Source: Inia geoffrensis
Lineage: Eukaryota > Chordata > Mammalia > Artiodactyla > Iniidae
Length of the DNA stretch: 64,000 bases
Direction of reading: 5' to 3'
Assembly (NCBI GenBank): GCA_036417435.1
Contig: CM070900.1
Coordinates: 117,320,315-117,384,314 of the forward strand
A program made the translations under genes and the position numbers. Each line of letters begins with the position of its first letter. Position 1 is the first letter of the stretch. The notes under the pieces are model-generated. The model worked only from the letters and a program-made list of their open reading frames with translations, was not told the DNA's origin and did not search any database. Positions 36,180 to 47,570 of this stretch are shown here, one piece after another.

Positions 36180-37059
36180 ATTTGTTGTAAACCTGGTTTG
36201 GTGGTGCTGAATTCTCTTAGCTTTTGCTCGTCTGTAAAGCTTTTAATTTCTCCGTCAAATCTGAATGAGATCCTTGCTGGGTAGAGTAATCTTGGTTGTA
36301 GGTTTTTCTCTTTTGTCACTTTAAATGTCCTGCCACTCCATTCTGGCTTGCAGAGTTTCTGCTGAAAGATGAGCTGTTAACCTTATGGGGATTCCCTTAC
36401 GTGTTACTTGTTGTTTTTCCCTTGCTGCTTTTAATATTTGTTCTTTGTATTTAAGTTTTGATAGTTTGATTAATATGTGTCTTGGCATGTTTCTCCTTGG
36501 ATTTATCCTGTAAGGGACTCTCTGTGCTTCCTGGACTTGATTAACTCTTTCCTTTCCCATATTAGGGAAGTTTTCATCTATAATCTCTTCAAATATTTTC
36601 TCAGTCCCTTTCTTTTTCTCTTCTTCTGGGACCCCTATAATTCGAATGTTGGTGTGTTTAATGTTGTCCCAGAGGTCTCTGAGACTGTCCTCAATTCTTT
36701 TCATTCTTTTTTCTTTATTTTGCTCTGCAGTAGTTATTTCCACTATTCTATCTTCCCGGTCACTTCTCTGTTCTTCTACCTCAGTTATTTCTGCTATTGA
36801 TCCCTTGTAGAGATTTTTTAATTTTATTTATTATGTTGTTCATCTTTGTTTGTTTGCTCTTTAATTCTTCTAGGTCCTTGTTAAATGTTTCTTGTATTTT
36901 CTCCATTCTATTTCCAAGGTTTTGGATCATGTTTAGTATCATTATTCTCAATTCTTTTTCAGGTAGACTGCCTATTTCCTCTTCATTTGTTAGGTCTGGT
37001 GGGTTTTTATCTTGCTCCTTCATCTGCTGTGTGTTTCTCTGCCTTCTCATTTTGCTCAA
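36180..37059 (-). pseudogene. L1 ORF1 remnant (coiled coil, RRM, CTD)
   Basis: ORF1p is the trimeric RNA-binding chaperone of L1. The N-terminal 92 codons (36781-37059) start at an ATG and are rich in K/E/Q with a heptad-like coiled coil. A shift near 36780 leads into a second open piece (36321-36743) with 'IRIIGVPEEEKKKGTE' and the RRM-to-CTD segment. It stops after 'MEWQDI', and the expected C-terminal end is readable in another frame down to about 36180. Confidence 0.9.
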
Positions 37060-37079
37060 CTTACTGTGTTTGGGGTCTC

Positions 37080-38823
37080 CTTTTCACAGGGTGCAGGTTC
37101 CTATTTTCTGTAGTTTCTGGTGTCTGTCCCCAGTGGCTAAGGTTGGTTCAGTGGGTTGTATAGGCTTCCTGGTGGAGGGGACTAGTGCCTGTGTTCTGGT
37201 GGATGAGGCTGGATCTTGTCTCTCTGGTGGGCAGGTCCACGTCGGGTGGTGTTTTGGGGTGTCTATGGCCTTATTATGATTTTAGGCAGCCTCTGTGCTA
37301 ATGGATGGTGTTGTGTTCCTCTCTTGCTAGTTGCTTGGCATAGGATGTCCTGCACTGTAGCTTGCTGGTCTTTGAGTGGAGCTGGGTCTTGGCATTGAAA
37401 TGGAGATCTCTGGGAGATTTTCGCCATTTGATATTATGTGGAGCTGGTAGGTCTCTTGTCGACCAGTGTCCTGAGCTTGGCTCTCCCACCTCAGTGGCAC
37501 AGCCCTGACTCCTGGCTGGAGCACCAAGAGCCTGTCCTCCACATGGCTCAGAATAAAAGGGAGGAAAAAAAAGAAAGAAAGGAAGAAGAAGATAAAATAA
37601 AGTAATGTAAAATAAAATAAAGTTATTAAAATAAAAAGTAAAAAATAATTAAGAAAAAGAAAATTTTAAAAGTAATAATAATAAAAAAAAATGGACAGAG
37701 AGAACCCTAGGACAAATGGTAAAAACGAAGCTATACGGACAAAATCACACACAGAAGCATACACATACACACTCACAAAAAGAGAAAAAGGGAAAAAAGT
37801 ATATACATCGTTGCTCTCAAAATCCACCTCCTCAATTTTGGGTGATTTGTTGTCTATTCAGGTATTCCACAGATGCAGGTACATCAAGTTAATTGTGGAG
37901 ATTTAATTCACTGCTCCTAAGGCTTCTGGGAGAGATTTCCCTTTCTCTTTGTTCGCACAGCTCCCGGGGTTCAGCTTTGTATTTGGCCCCACCTCTGCGT
38001 GTAGGTTGCTTGAGAACGTATGTACTTTACTCAGACAGGATGGGGTTAAAGGAGCTGCTGAGTCGGGGGCTCTGGCTCACTCAGGTTGGGGGTTGGGAGG
38101 GGTACAGATGCGGAACGAGCCTGTGGCAGCAGAGGCTGGCGTGACGTTGCACCAGCCAGAGGCATGCCATGTGTTCTCCTGGGTGTGTTGTCCCTGGATC
38201 ACGGGACCCTGGCAGTGGTGGGCTGCACAGGCTCCCGGGAGGGGAGGTGTGGAGCGTGACCTGTGCTCGCACACAAGCTTCTTGGTTGCTTCAGCAGCAG
38301 CCCTAGCATCTCATGCCTGTCTCTGCAGTCTGCAGTGAAACCCGTGGCTGGCGCCCGTCTCTGGAGCTCCTTTAAGCGGCGCTTTTAATTCCCTCTCTTC
38401 ACGCACCAGGAAACAAAGAGGCAAGAAAAAGTCTCTTGCCTCTTCGGCATCTCCAGACCTTTTCCCGGACTCCCTCCCCACTAGCTGTGGTGCACTAGCC
38501 CCTTCAGGCCGTGTTCACTCCGCCAACCCCAGTCCTCTCCCTGGGATCCGACCTCCTAAGCCCAAGCCTCAGCTCCCAGCCCCGCCTGCCCCGGCGGGTG
38601 AGCAGACAGGCCTCTCGGGCTGGTGAGTGCTGGTCGGCACCGCTCCTCTGTGCAGGAATCTCTCTGCTTTGCCCTCTGCACCTCTGTTGCTGTGATCTCC
38701 TCCGTGGCTCTGAAGCTTACCCCTCCGCCACCTGCGGTCTGTGCCCACGAAGGGGCTTCCTAGTGTGTGGAAACCTTTTCTCCTTCACAGCTCCCTCCCA
38801 CTGGTGCAGGTCCCGTCCCTATT
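37080..38823 (-). promoter_or_regulatory. L1 5'UTR (internal promoter region), GC-rich
   Basis: This is the part of the L1 5'UTR between ORF1 and the SINE at 38824; it continues at 39140-39356. The stretch 37900-38820 is far richer in G+C and CpG than the surrounding DNA. An A-rich low-complexity block sits at 37556-37700. Open frames on both strands here (up to 129 codons, 37949-38338) fall in UTR sequence and match no protein I know. Confidence 0.85.
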
Positions 38824-39139
38824 TTTTTTTTTTTTTTTCTTAGAGGATGTTGGAGTTTATTAATTAATTAATTTGTTTTTGCTGTGTTGGGTCTTTGTTT
38901 CTGTGCAAGGGCTTTCTCCAGTTGTGGCAAGCGGGGGCCACCCTTCATTGCGGTGCATGGGCCTCGCACTATCACAGCCTCTCTTGTTGCGGGGCACAGG
39001 CTCCAGACGCGCAGGCTCAGTAGTTGTGGCTCACGGGCTTAGTTGCTCCATGGCATGTGGGATCCTCCCAGACCAGGGCTCGAACCCGTGTCCCCTGCAT
39101 TAGCAGGCAGATTCTCAACCACTGCGCCACCAGGGAAAC
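38824..39139 (-). mobile_element. CHR SINE (long form) in the L1 5'UTR, 12-bp duplication
   Basis: Poly-T, the long-form body ('gttgggtctttgtttctgtg', 'cctctcttgttgcggggc'), box B reverse complement 'gctcgaacccgtgtcccc' and 'gccaccagggaaa'. It is flanked by 'cccgtccctatt' at 38812 and 39140. Confidence 0.97.
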
Positions 39140-39324
39140 CCCGTCCCTATTCCTTGTCTCTGTTTTTTCTTTTTTCTTTTGCCCTACCCAGGTATTTGGG
39201 GAGTTTCTTGCCTTTTGGGAGGCCTGTGATCTTCTGCCAGCATTCTGTAGGTGTTCTTTAGGAGGTGTTCCACATGTAGATGTATTTCTGATGTATTTGT
39301 GGGGAGGAAGGTGATCTCCACGTC

Positions 39325-39356
39325 TTACTCTTCTGCCATGTTGAAACTCCTCCCCC
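39325..39356 (-). promoter_or_regulatory. L1 5' terminus with YY1-like site
   Basis: On the reverse strand the element opens 'gggggaggagtttcaacatg' and continues 'gcagaagagtaag'. The 'aacatggcag' core resembles the YY1 site that sets the start of L1 transcription in other mammals. Its presence argues that the 5' end is complete. Confidence 0.75.
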
Positions 39357-39367
39357 ATCCTAGCAGT
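39357..39367. repeat. target-site duplication, 5' side of the full-length L1
   Basis: 'atcctagcagt', exact match to 32569-32579. Confidence 0.93.
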
Positions 39368-39822
39368 TTTTAAAGCTCTTTCTAAGAGTGTTAGAACTAT
39401 TATATCTCTATACACTTTAATATTATGGTATGAATATCGACTGAACTAAATCCAACTGACCGGATTTCATAGTTACATACAGTTCTACCTTGAAATATAG
39501 GAATTCCATTTGTGTAAAAATATATTTAAATAAAATATATTTATTTTATATAAAACGCTGCAGCTTAAAAAGATTCGTAACCCAATGGCAGAGCCATGCC
39601 CAGGGAGGGTCAGAATTGTTCAGTTCAGGAGGTCTTGGAGGCTTTTATTTTTGTGTGTTGGTTTGTTTTCAATTCCCATTTAATTTTGGCTTCTTGGAGA
39701 GTTATCTGAAAAATAGAGGGAAATGTTAACGGGACAGGTCAGAGGAGTGGGCACGAGAAGGAGATATAGGGTTACCCAGAATGGCAGAAATCTAGGTTCC
39801 CCAGAGTGGAAAGAGAGAGGAG
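39368..39822. other. unique sequence
   Basis: AT-rich DNA, no gene recognised. Confidence 0.5.
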
Positions 39823-39890
39823 ACAGTCAACAAACAACAATATTTATTGAGCGCCTATCATATACCAGGCAGTGTTCTAGAACCATCCCC
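39823..39890 (-). repeat. MIR/L2-like end beside the tubulin retrocopy
   Basis: 'caatatttattgagcgccta' and 'ataccaggcagtgttctag' match the reverse complement of an L2/MIR 3' end. It could be part of the tubulin 3'UTR carried along, as no A-tail separates the two. Confidence 0.6.
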
Positions 39891-39899
39891 CCCCACCAC

Positions 39900-41325
39900 C
39901 AAAAAGAAAAAAACAAGATAGAGGCAGAAAACACAAATTCTGAGGGAGAAGAAAGGGGCGGTTAAGGAGGAAGGCTGAGGGGACTGAGAAGCCTGCGGTC
40001 GTGGGGACTCAGCCTTAGGCCTCCTCTTCGGCCTCCTCACCGAAATCCTCCTCTTCTGCAGTGGCATCCTGGTACTGCTGGTACTCGGGAATAAGGTCGT
40101 TCATGTTGCTCTCAGACTCAGTGAACTCCGTCTCATCCATGCCCTCACCTGTGTACCAGTGGAGGAAGGCCTTCTGGTGGAATATGGCAGTGAACCCCTC
40201 TGAGATGCACTTAAACAGCTCCTGGATGGCCGTGCTGTGGCCAATGAAGGTGAGTGCCCTTATGAGGCCATGGGGTGGGATGTTGCAGACGGCCGTCTTG
40301 ACGTTGTTGGGGATCCATTCCATGAAGTAGGTGCTGTTCTTGTTCTGCACGTTGAGCATCTGCTCATGGACATCCATCCAAGGAAGACAGCAGCCACAGT
40401 GAGGTACGGGCCATGGCGGGGGTCACAGGCAGCCATGATGTTCTTGGCATCTAAGACCTGCTGGGTGAGCTCGGGCACAGGGAAGGCCCGATACTGCCGG
40501 CTTCCACAGCTGGTCAGAGGGGCAAAGCCAGGCAGGAAGATGTGGAGCCGTGGGAAGGGCACCATGTTGACTGCTAGCTTGTGGAGGTCAGCATGGAGCT
40601 GGCCAGGGAAGCAGAGGCAGGTGGTGACACCACTCATGGTGGCTGAGACGAGGTGGTTCAGGTCCCTGTAGGTTGGCATGGTCAGCTTGAGGTTGCAGAA
40701 ACATGTCGTAAAGGGCCTTGTTGTCAATGCAGTAAGTGTCATCAGCGTTGTCCACCAGCTCATGGACGTTGGCGTTGTAGTGCTCAACCACAGGGTCGGA
40801 CACTTTGGGTGAGGGCACCACACTGAATGTGTTCAGGATGTGGTCAGGATATTCTTTACAGGTCTTGCTGATGAGCAAGGTGCCCATTCCAGAGCCCGTG
40901 CCCCCTCCCAGCGAGTGGGTCAGCTGGTAGCCCTGCCGGCAGTCACAGCTCTCGGCCTCATTCCGAACCACATCCAGGACTGAGTCAACCAGCTTGGCCC
41001 CCTCTGTATAGTGGTCCTTGGCCCAGTTGTTGCTTGCCTCCGACTGACTAAAAACAAAGTTGTCTGGTCTGAAGATCTGACCTAAAGGACCTGAGCGAAC
41101 AAAGTCCATGGTCCCTGGTTCTAGGTCCACCAAGATAGCACGAGGAACAAATTTGCCACCTGTGGATTCACTGTGGTACACGGAGATGCAGTCCAGCTGC
41201 AGGTTGCTAGCCCCATGATAGGTGCTGGTGGGGTCGATGCCATGTTCATCACTGATCATCTTCCAGAACTTGGCACCGATTTGACTGCCACACTGACTGG
41301 CCTGGATGTGCACAATTTCCCTCAC
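39900..41325 (-). pseudogene. TUBB: TUBB (class I beta-tubulin) processed pseudogene
   Basis: The parent is a 444-residue GTP-binding subunit of microtubules. The retrocopy spans the whole coding length without introns. Frame one (41325 to about 40690) holds the MREI-like N-terminus and the GTP-binding [10 protein letters not shown] loop. Frame two (about 40700-40383) covers '[14 protein letters not shown]', and frame three (40377-40015) reaches a normal TAA at 40015-40017. The acidic end '[17 protein letters not shown]' identifies the class I isotype (one Glu short). The initiator codon is GTG, not ATG. Two frameshifts (near 40695 and 40380) and many replacements disable it (for example the conserved QAGQCGNQ reads QASQCGSQ). 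A stretch of 3'UTR extends to about 39900. No A-tail is visible. Confidence 0.96.
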
Positions 41326-42149
41326 TGTTAAAATTTACTATAATCTTTTTGCTCACTTCAAAGTGTGTATGGAGCAAGAAAATGGTATGTAATTAGTTTT
41401 TCTCTGCTGCTGGTTGCAGGCTGGAAGGATGGGATGGGCCCTGGAGGCTGGAACAGTGGGGTCCTAATGCGGCGGCCAGGAAGGTTCTGAGAGAGCTTGG
41501 AGGCTTTTGCGTAAAAGCTATGATTTTATTGATAATTTTGCCCATGTCATAACCTAAGAGGGTTAATATAGGGCTTTTTTAATTTTTAGGAAACACAAAG
41601 ATATACTTTATGTCTCACTGCAAAGAGAATTTGTTTGGCAGCAATATTGATTACCACTTAACTGAGAAACTAGGTTTGTTCCAAAAGGATTTCATAGCAC
41701 AAGCTTGGGAATGTTCCCCCCTCTCCCCTCCTTTTTTGTATGAAGAAAGAAAAAAAAAATCATTCTCAGAGTCACTTCAAATGTAAGTTACCAGTTTAAA
41801 AATGATCAAGGAAAGAAGAAAACATGTTGAAGAGCACTGTGACTGTCTTGAATCACATTTCTAAGGGTATGACACCAGTGGCATGATTGCTTACTTTTAG
41901 TGTTATTAGACTACGATGGGAAATAACCACTGAATTCTGACTGAGATAAGCCATCAGAAAGTTAAGTGTTTCCCATATCAAACTGTCAACTAAAGCATCT
42001 TATTTATCTCCTGCTTCTTCCTTTGGGAGACCAAATGTAGGTGAATGAGAGTGTGACATTGGAAGAGACTTGACCTGGTCTAACCTTTCAAGGCTGAGCA
42101 GTTTCACTTTTTCTGCTAATTACAAGACACCTTCAAATAATTTTTGCAT
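41326..42149. other. unique sequence upstream of the tubulin retrocopy
   Basis: A short G-rich segment at 41410-41510 stands out. No repeat or gene is recognised. Confidence 0.5.
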
Positions 42150-42640
42150 CTTTTTTCCAGATTTATTGAGATACAATCGACATAGAATATTGTATAAATT
42201 TTGGGTGTACAACATAATGATTTGATATATGTATACATTGTGAAATGTTTACCACTATCAGATTAGTTAACCCATCCATCAACTCACATAATTACAATTT
42301 TTTGTGTGTGTAGTGAGAGTGTTCAAGATCTTGGCAACTTTCAAGTATATAATACAGTATCGTTAACTACAGTCATCGTGCTGTACCTTACATCCCCAGG
42401 ATGTATTTGTCTTATAACTAGAAGTTTGTGCACTTTGACTGTCTTCACTCGTTCTCAGCCCACACCCCCAGCTCCAGAAACCACCATCTATTCTGTTTCT
42501 ATAATTTTTTTTTTAGATTCCACATATAAGTTAGATCATATGATATTTGTCTTTCTCTGTCACTTATTTCACTTATTTCACAAATAATATCCCAAATTTG
42601 CTCCTATCATTCATTTTCATTTTCTAATGAATACATGGAT
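42150..42640 (-). mobile_element. L1 3' end, reverse strand (L1MA/MB-like age)
   Basis: Landmarks: 'tttattgagatacaatcgac', 'tgtacaacataatgatttga', 'catccccaggatgtatttgt', 'atataagttagatcatatga' and 'tatttgtctttctctgtc'. It is 5'-truncated with no coding capacity. Confidence 0.88.
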
Positions 42641-43084
42641 GTTGTGGGAATAGCATTCTAGATATTAATATATTAATATTTTCTCTGATTCCTTTCCTAT
42701 CCCATCAGCCTGTTTTGTTGGACACTGGGAGGTGTCTAAAAGGGAACATTAGAAAAAAAAGAAAACCTGACAAGGAGATGTTTACAATAAAGCCAAGGAA
42801 AGTAGGGACAATCACAGTAGCAAAATTTAATTCTTAACACAATCAAGGAAAAATAATTCTGAAAATGGCAAATTTCTCCTTGCTGTAGATATGGCTCTCA
42901 GGAAGGATATACTGGGCACTTACGGCATGTAGAAGGACTGAGTTTGGTCTTGAAGTTTACTTGACTAGGTCATCTTTCTTTCTACCCAGGTGTCTTTCAG
43001 TGAAAGGAGAGAGTGGCTTTCAGGCCTCATGCTATTTCTTCCCATTCTATAATTTTTAGATTTAATCAGCATTTTAAACCTTCA
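42641..43084. other. unique sequence
   Basis: No gene or repeat recognised. Confidence 0.45.
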
Positions 43085-45495
43085 CCAAAAAGGAAACTTC
43101 ATACTTAAATGGTTTTATTGGCAAATCCTACCAAATATAAAAAGAAAAAATAATGTTAATCTGACACAAAGTCTTCCAGAGAATAAAAAGACTAACTGCA
43201 CCTCAATATGTTTATGAGGCCAGTATAACCTTAATGCCAAAACCTGAGAAGGTTGGTATAAGGCAAATATCAGGCCAGTCTCATCCATGAACATTGCTAA
43301 CATTGTTTTAGGATTTTGTTATCTAACTAAATCTGGCAATATATGAAAAGGATATTATATCATGATCAAATAGATTTTAACCCAGAAATCAAAGTTTGGT
43401 TTAACATTTGCAAGTCAATTAGTGTGATTTACCACATTAACAGAATAAAAGAGAAAAATAGGTACAGAAAAATAATTTGATAAAATTCAACATCTCTCCA
43501 TGATAAAAAAAACTTCAGCAAACTAGGAATAGAGGGAAACTTCCTTAATCTGGTTATGGACATCTGCAAAAAGCATACAGCAAGCATCATACTTAAAGAA
43601 GAACTGTTGAAAGTTTTCCTCTGGACTAGGAATGAGACCAGAAAACCTTACAGAAGTAAGGTTCTGTAGGCAAAGAAAAATGAAAAGCTACAAGGATTCA
43701 AAAGAAAGAAGTGGAAATGTTGTTATTCTTATACAATGTAATTAAATACATTGAAAATCCAAAACAGTCTACAGATAAGTTATGTAGTTAATAAGTTTAG
43801 CAAGTTTCCTGGGTACAAGTTCAACATATAAATTTTTATATATTTCTATATAACAGAATAAAGTGATTATTTGTGGTGGCATTAAAAATAAAAAACTCTT
43901 GGATATATATTTAATGAAAGATACGTAGGGCATCTACACACAAATCTGTAAAACATTATTGATAGAAATTAAAGACAAATCAAAAGATGTGTGTACCATG
44001 TTCACTGATTGGAGGACACAGTATTGTACAGATGTCAGTTCTCCCCTAATTCATTTGTAGATTTAAATCACAACCAAAACCTGAATGAGTTTTTCATTGT
44101 TATTGTTGTTAAAGTTAACAAGCTGATTCTAAAATTTACGTGGAAATGCAAAGGGCTAAGAATATCCAAAATACTCTTAAAGCAGAAGAAAAACATGGAC
44201 AACTTGTACTACTCAATAGCTGGGCTGAAAGCCAAAATAATTGGCAATAGATCAGTGGAACAGAACAGAGAATTTAGAGCTAGGCACACACAAACATGAA
44301 CTCTTGATTTGTGATAAAAGTTGCAGTATAGAAGAGAAGTGGAAAGATGGTCTTTTCAGTAGATGGTGCCAGGTCAGCTGTCTCTTCACATGGGGAAAAA
44401 AATGAAATTTGATCCCTATTTTGTACCATAATTAAGTCCAGTTGGATAGTAGAGCTAAATATAAGTAGTAAACTAATAAAATGTCTAGAAGGTAACATAA
44501 CACAAGATCTTCATGATCTTTCCATGTGGAAAGATTTCTCAATAAGAGACAAAAAGCATTAACCATAAATGAAAATATTAATAAATCAGACTACATTAAA
44601 GTTAAGAAATTGTAATCATCAGAATACGCTATTGAAGAAAGTGAAAGGTAAACCACATAGTATGAGAAGACATTTGCAATACATGCAGTTGACAAGTCTC
44701 ATTCCCAAAATAGAGAAGGAATTTCTAGAAATCAGGGAGAAAAAAAGACACAGATAATTCAATAGAAGAATGCATTCTTAAAAAGGTACTTCACAAAGAC
44801 CATCTCCAAACGGTCAATAAACATATGAAAAGGTGTTCAACTTTAAGTCATCAGGAAAATGTAAATTAAATCCCCTCTGAGATATCACTGCATATTCAAT
44901 AAAATGGCTAAAATTTACAAAGACTGATGCAGAGCAATTGGAACACTTTATACCCTACTGGTAAGAGTTAAAGTTGATAAAATGCACTTTAGGAAATTGC
45001 TTAACATTATCTACTAAAATTGTATGTATCCATAACTAATTACCTAATAACCAATTCTACTTCTAGCAATAAGACCAATAGATATTGACACAAAAATTCA
45101 TGTTTAAGAATGTTCAGGGTACCATCATTCAAAATAGCCACAAGCTGGGAACAACCAATACTTGACAACAGTAAGAAGGGTAAACAAATTATGCATATTT
45201 ATACACTCAAACACTATCCTGCAATAAACTTTCATGAACTTCAATTACATGTAACAACATGAACCGATTTCAAGAGAAGAGGACAGACCCACAAAAAGTA
45301 TATATTGTTGATTCCATTTATGTAAAGATTGAAAATAGGTAAACTAATGGTATTAGAAGTCAGGTTAGTAGTTACCCTTAGGGAGGAGGAGACATGAATG
45401 GACTTCTCTTCCTCGACCTTAGTGATGTTTACATAATTGTGTTTGCTTTGTGATAATACATGGATTGACATGTGTGTATATATGTTATTCAGACT
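43085..45495 (+). mobile_element. old L1 with decayed ORF2 and 3'UTR
   Basis: Readable ORF2 fragments run in order along the forward strand over about 2.4 kb. They are the 'cttaatgccaaaacctgag' region, the 'accacattaacagaataaa' block, the 'taaaatttacgtggaaatgc' block and 'gatatcactgcatattc'. A 3'UTR with 'gtagttacccttagggagga' follows. The reading frame is broken every few dozen codons; the longest open piece is 96 codons (44009-44299). L1M-age copy, no target-site duplication found. Confidence 0.87.
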
Positions 45496-46305
45496 CTGAA
45501 CCAATTCTCTCCAGTGCCGCTGCTAGCGCCTGGGTCCAAGCCACCATCATTTTTCACCTGACTTGCTGCAGTAGTTTCTTGATTTTTTTTTTTCTCTGCT
45601 TCTACTCTTGATCCACTTTAATGTGTTCTCAACACAGTAGTCATAATATTCCCTTTAAAAATAAGTCAAGTTATATCACTCTGCTGTTCAAAATCCTGCA
45701 ATGGCTCCATGTTTCACACAGTGAAAAAGCCAAAGTCCTTACCACCCGCCTGCGAGAACCTGCATTATATGGTCTGGTCCTCAGTTCCCTCTGTGTAGTC
45801 GCCTCCAACTCCTAACTCCCAGCTTGCCCACCTCCTCTGTCTCCCCACTATTCCACGTTGCCCACTCTGGCCTTTTTGCAGTTCCTGGAACACCAGCGTG
45901 CTCCTTCCTCAGGACCTTTGCAGTGTTGTTTCTCTAGCCCAGCATGTTCTTTCTGGAGAGATCTGTGAGCTAACTCTCTCCCTCCAAGTCTCTTACAGAT
46001 GTGACGTGTTACCCTTACTGCCCTGTTTAAAATGTTACCTTGTCCCAGCCCCATTAGAGCTCCCAGTTCCCCTAACCCTGCCTTCATTCTTAGTTTTTAC
46101 AACACGTATATCTCTCTAACGTACTATATTATCCTTTTATTCTTCATCCTTATCATTAATTTTCTTTCCGTGCTAGAGATAGAACACATTTATTGTCTGT
46201 CACTTCCTTCAGGGACCCTTGTTTCATTCACTGATACATCTCAAGCAGTTAGAATACTGTAGGTGCTCAACAGATATTTGTGGAATGAATGAATGAGCGT
46301 ATTGA
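45496..46305 (+). mobile_element. L2 LINE 3' region (about 800 bp)
   Basis: A relatively long L2: 'aaaatcctgcaatggctcca', 'ttatatggtctggtcctc', 'gcagttcctggaacacca', 'tcaggacctttgcagtg' and 'gctcaacagatatttgtgg'. It ends in 'aatgaatgaatgagcg'. Three overlapping short frames here are L2 remnants. Confidence 0.9.
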
Positions 46306-46560
46306 ATGTCTAACATGTGACAGGAATTCTACTAGGCACTGGGGGTGTAACGCTAAGCAAAACCAGAAACGGTTGCTGCTCTCATAAAGCGTTTGCCAAT
46401 CTGAGAGACAGTTATCATATACCATAAACAAATGCTTAGTTACAAAGGGTAATTAGAGCTAAGCATGCCTTGAGAATGATCACTGAGGAATCAATCTTGG
46501 TCTGAAGGTGGGTCAGGGCAGACTTCCAAGAGAAAGTGATGTTTGAGCTGAGACATGACG
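46306..46560 (-). repeat. ancient L2/MIR-related fragment
   Basis: 'ctaggcactgggggtgtaac' with 'gctctcataaagcgtttgc' and 'gatgtttgagctgagacatg' belong to a familiar ancient mammalian repeat block usually found after an L2-type 'caggcac' end. Family not fixed. Confidence 0.5.
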
Positions 46561-46564
46561 AAGA

Positions 46565-46860
46565 TGGGTAAGTGATTCTTGAGGTAAGACCCAGATCTGG
46601 ACATTTTTAATAAAACTCCCCAGATCTTTCTAATGTACAGGCAGCATGGAGAACCGTTCTATACCGGGGCTTCTAAACCAAATATAATGTATGTACAGAT
46701 CACTTGGGAATCTTGTTGAAGTTCAAAAGCTGCCTCAGAAGGTCAGGTGTGGGCCCTGAGATGCTGTAGTCCTTTCGCGCTCCTGGGCATGCAGATGCTG
46801 CTGCTCTGCAGACGACATATTGACGAGCAAGCCTCTAGCCTCTGGCCCTACAGCACCTTC
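46565..46860. mobile_element. two MER5-like (hAT-Charlie) fragments
   Basis: 46595-46662 ('taaaactccccagatctttc', 'gcagcatggagaaccgttc') looks like the right half of a MER5 element. 46668-46855 ('gatcacttgggaatcttgttg', 'aggtgtgggccctgagatg', 'cagatgctgctgctctgcag') looks like a second, fuller copy. Nonautonomous. Confidence 0.65.
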
Positions 46861-46994
46861 TCATGACGATAGTGTTTTCTAAATTATCAGCTGATTGTGT
46901 CCTCCCTCTTTGCTTCCTCCCTATGGACTACACATCCTGAGGATCTAAATATTTCAGCTCAGCAACGTGCATGTTGTTCAGCCACGTCCAGACG

Positions 46995-47105
46995 GGCTGG
47001 GTCCTCACAAAGGACAGGGATTGTGTTCAGGTTATCCTTGTGTCCTCTGCCTAATCCACTGTGGCCGTGATAAATGCTCAGTTAATTTCTATTAAACAGT
47101 ACTGT
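46995..47105 (+). repeat. L2 LINE 3' end
   Basis: 'gacagggattgtgttcaggt', 'tgtcctctgcctaatcca' and 'aatgctcagttaatttct' follow the L2 3' end. Confidence 0.65.
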
Positions 47106-47558
47106 CTCTGTCCAGGCAAGGCCTTTTCTTGACATGTTATATGTATAAAGGATGATTTAAATTATCCTTTGAAATGCACCATTCATTTTCACCTTGCCAT
47201 GAATATAAATGACAACATTTATATTTACAATATGCCTGGTCAAACACATGTTCATGAGAAAAAATAAGCACAATAAATGTAAAAACACATCATAAATTAT
47301 GGAATGTTACAGAATTTTGGATATTACCATTATTATTGTAATAATAGAAAATGTATATTTTAACATTATTTATAAACAACATTTATATTTTTAACTGAGC
47401 TTCACGGTATTTTAAAGAACTATGGGGAGAAGTTGAGTTCTTGAAAATAGGATACTATGGCAAGTTTATTAGATAAGAATATATAATTTCACCATGGAAT
47501 GTATGGTTAATTTTTTTCTTTTTTTTTTTTTTGAGATGTGTGCTAATTTTACAGGTTT
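47106..47558. other. unique AT-rich sequence with poly-T run
   Basis: A poly-T tract lies at 47512-47532, just before the SINE target site. No gene recognised. Confidence 0.5.
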
Positions 47559-47570
47559 GTTGCAAGCTTT

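Larger units (their letters stand above)
32580..39356 (-). mobile_element. near full-length L1 (5'UTR, ORF1, ORF2, 3'UTR), inactive
   Basis: On the reverse strand the element runs from 39356 to 32580. Its 5' end reads 'gggggaggagtttcaacatg' and a 5'UTR of about 2 kb follows, with a T-rich sense segment. ORF1 (from 37059), ORF2 (about 36110 to 33050), a 3'UTR and a short A-tail complete it. It is bounded by exact 11-bp duplications. Subtracting two later SINEs (35823-36025, 38824-39139) leaves about 6.25 kb. About 0.87 kb of ORF2 between endonuclease and reverse transcriptase is missing. Many frameshifts and stops make it inactive, although its termini are complete. Most genomic L1s are 5'-truncated, so a copy with both ends is uncommon. 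Confidence 0.95.

Noticed and set aside
37949..38338. Frames in the GC-rich block as a host CpG-island gene
   Set aside because: The block lies between L1 ORF1 and the L1 5' terminus, inside one target-site duplication, so it is L1 5'UTR.
40588..41325. Functional beta-tubulin gene
   Set aside because: No introns, GTG in place of ATG, two frameshifts and many replaced invariant residues: a processed pseudogene.
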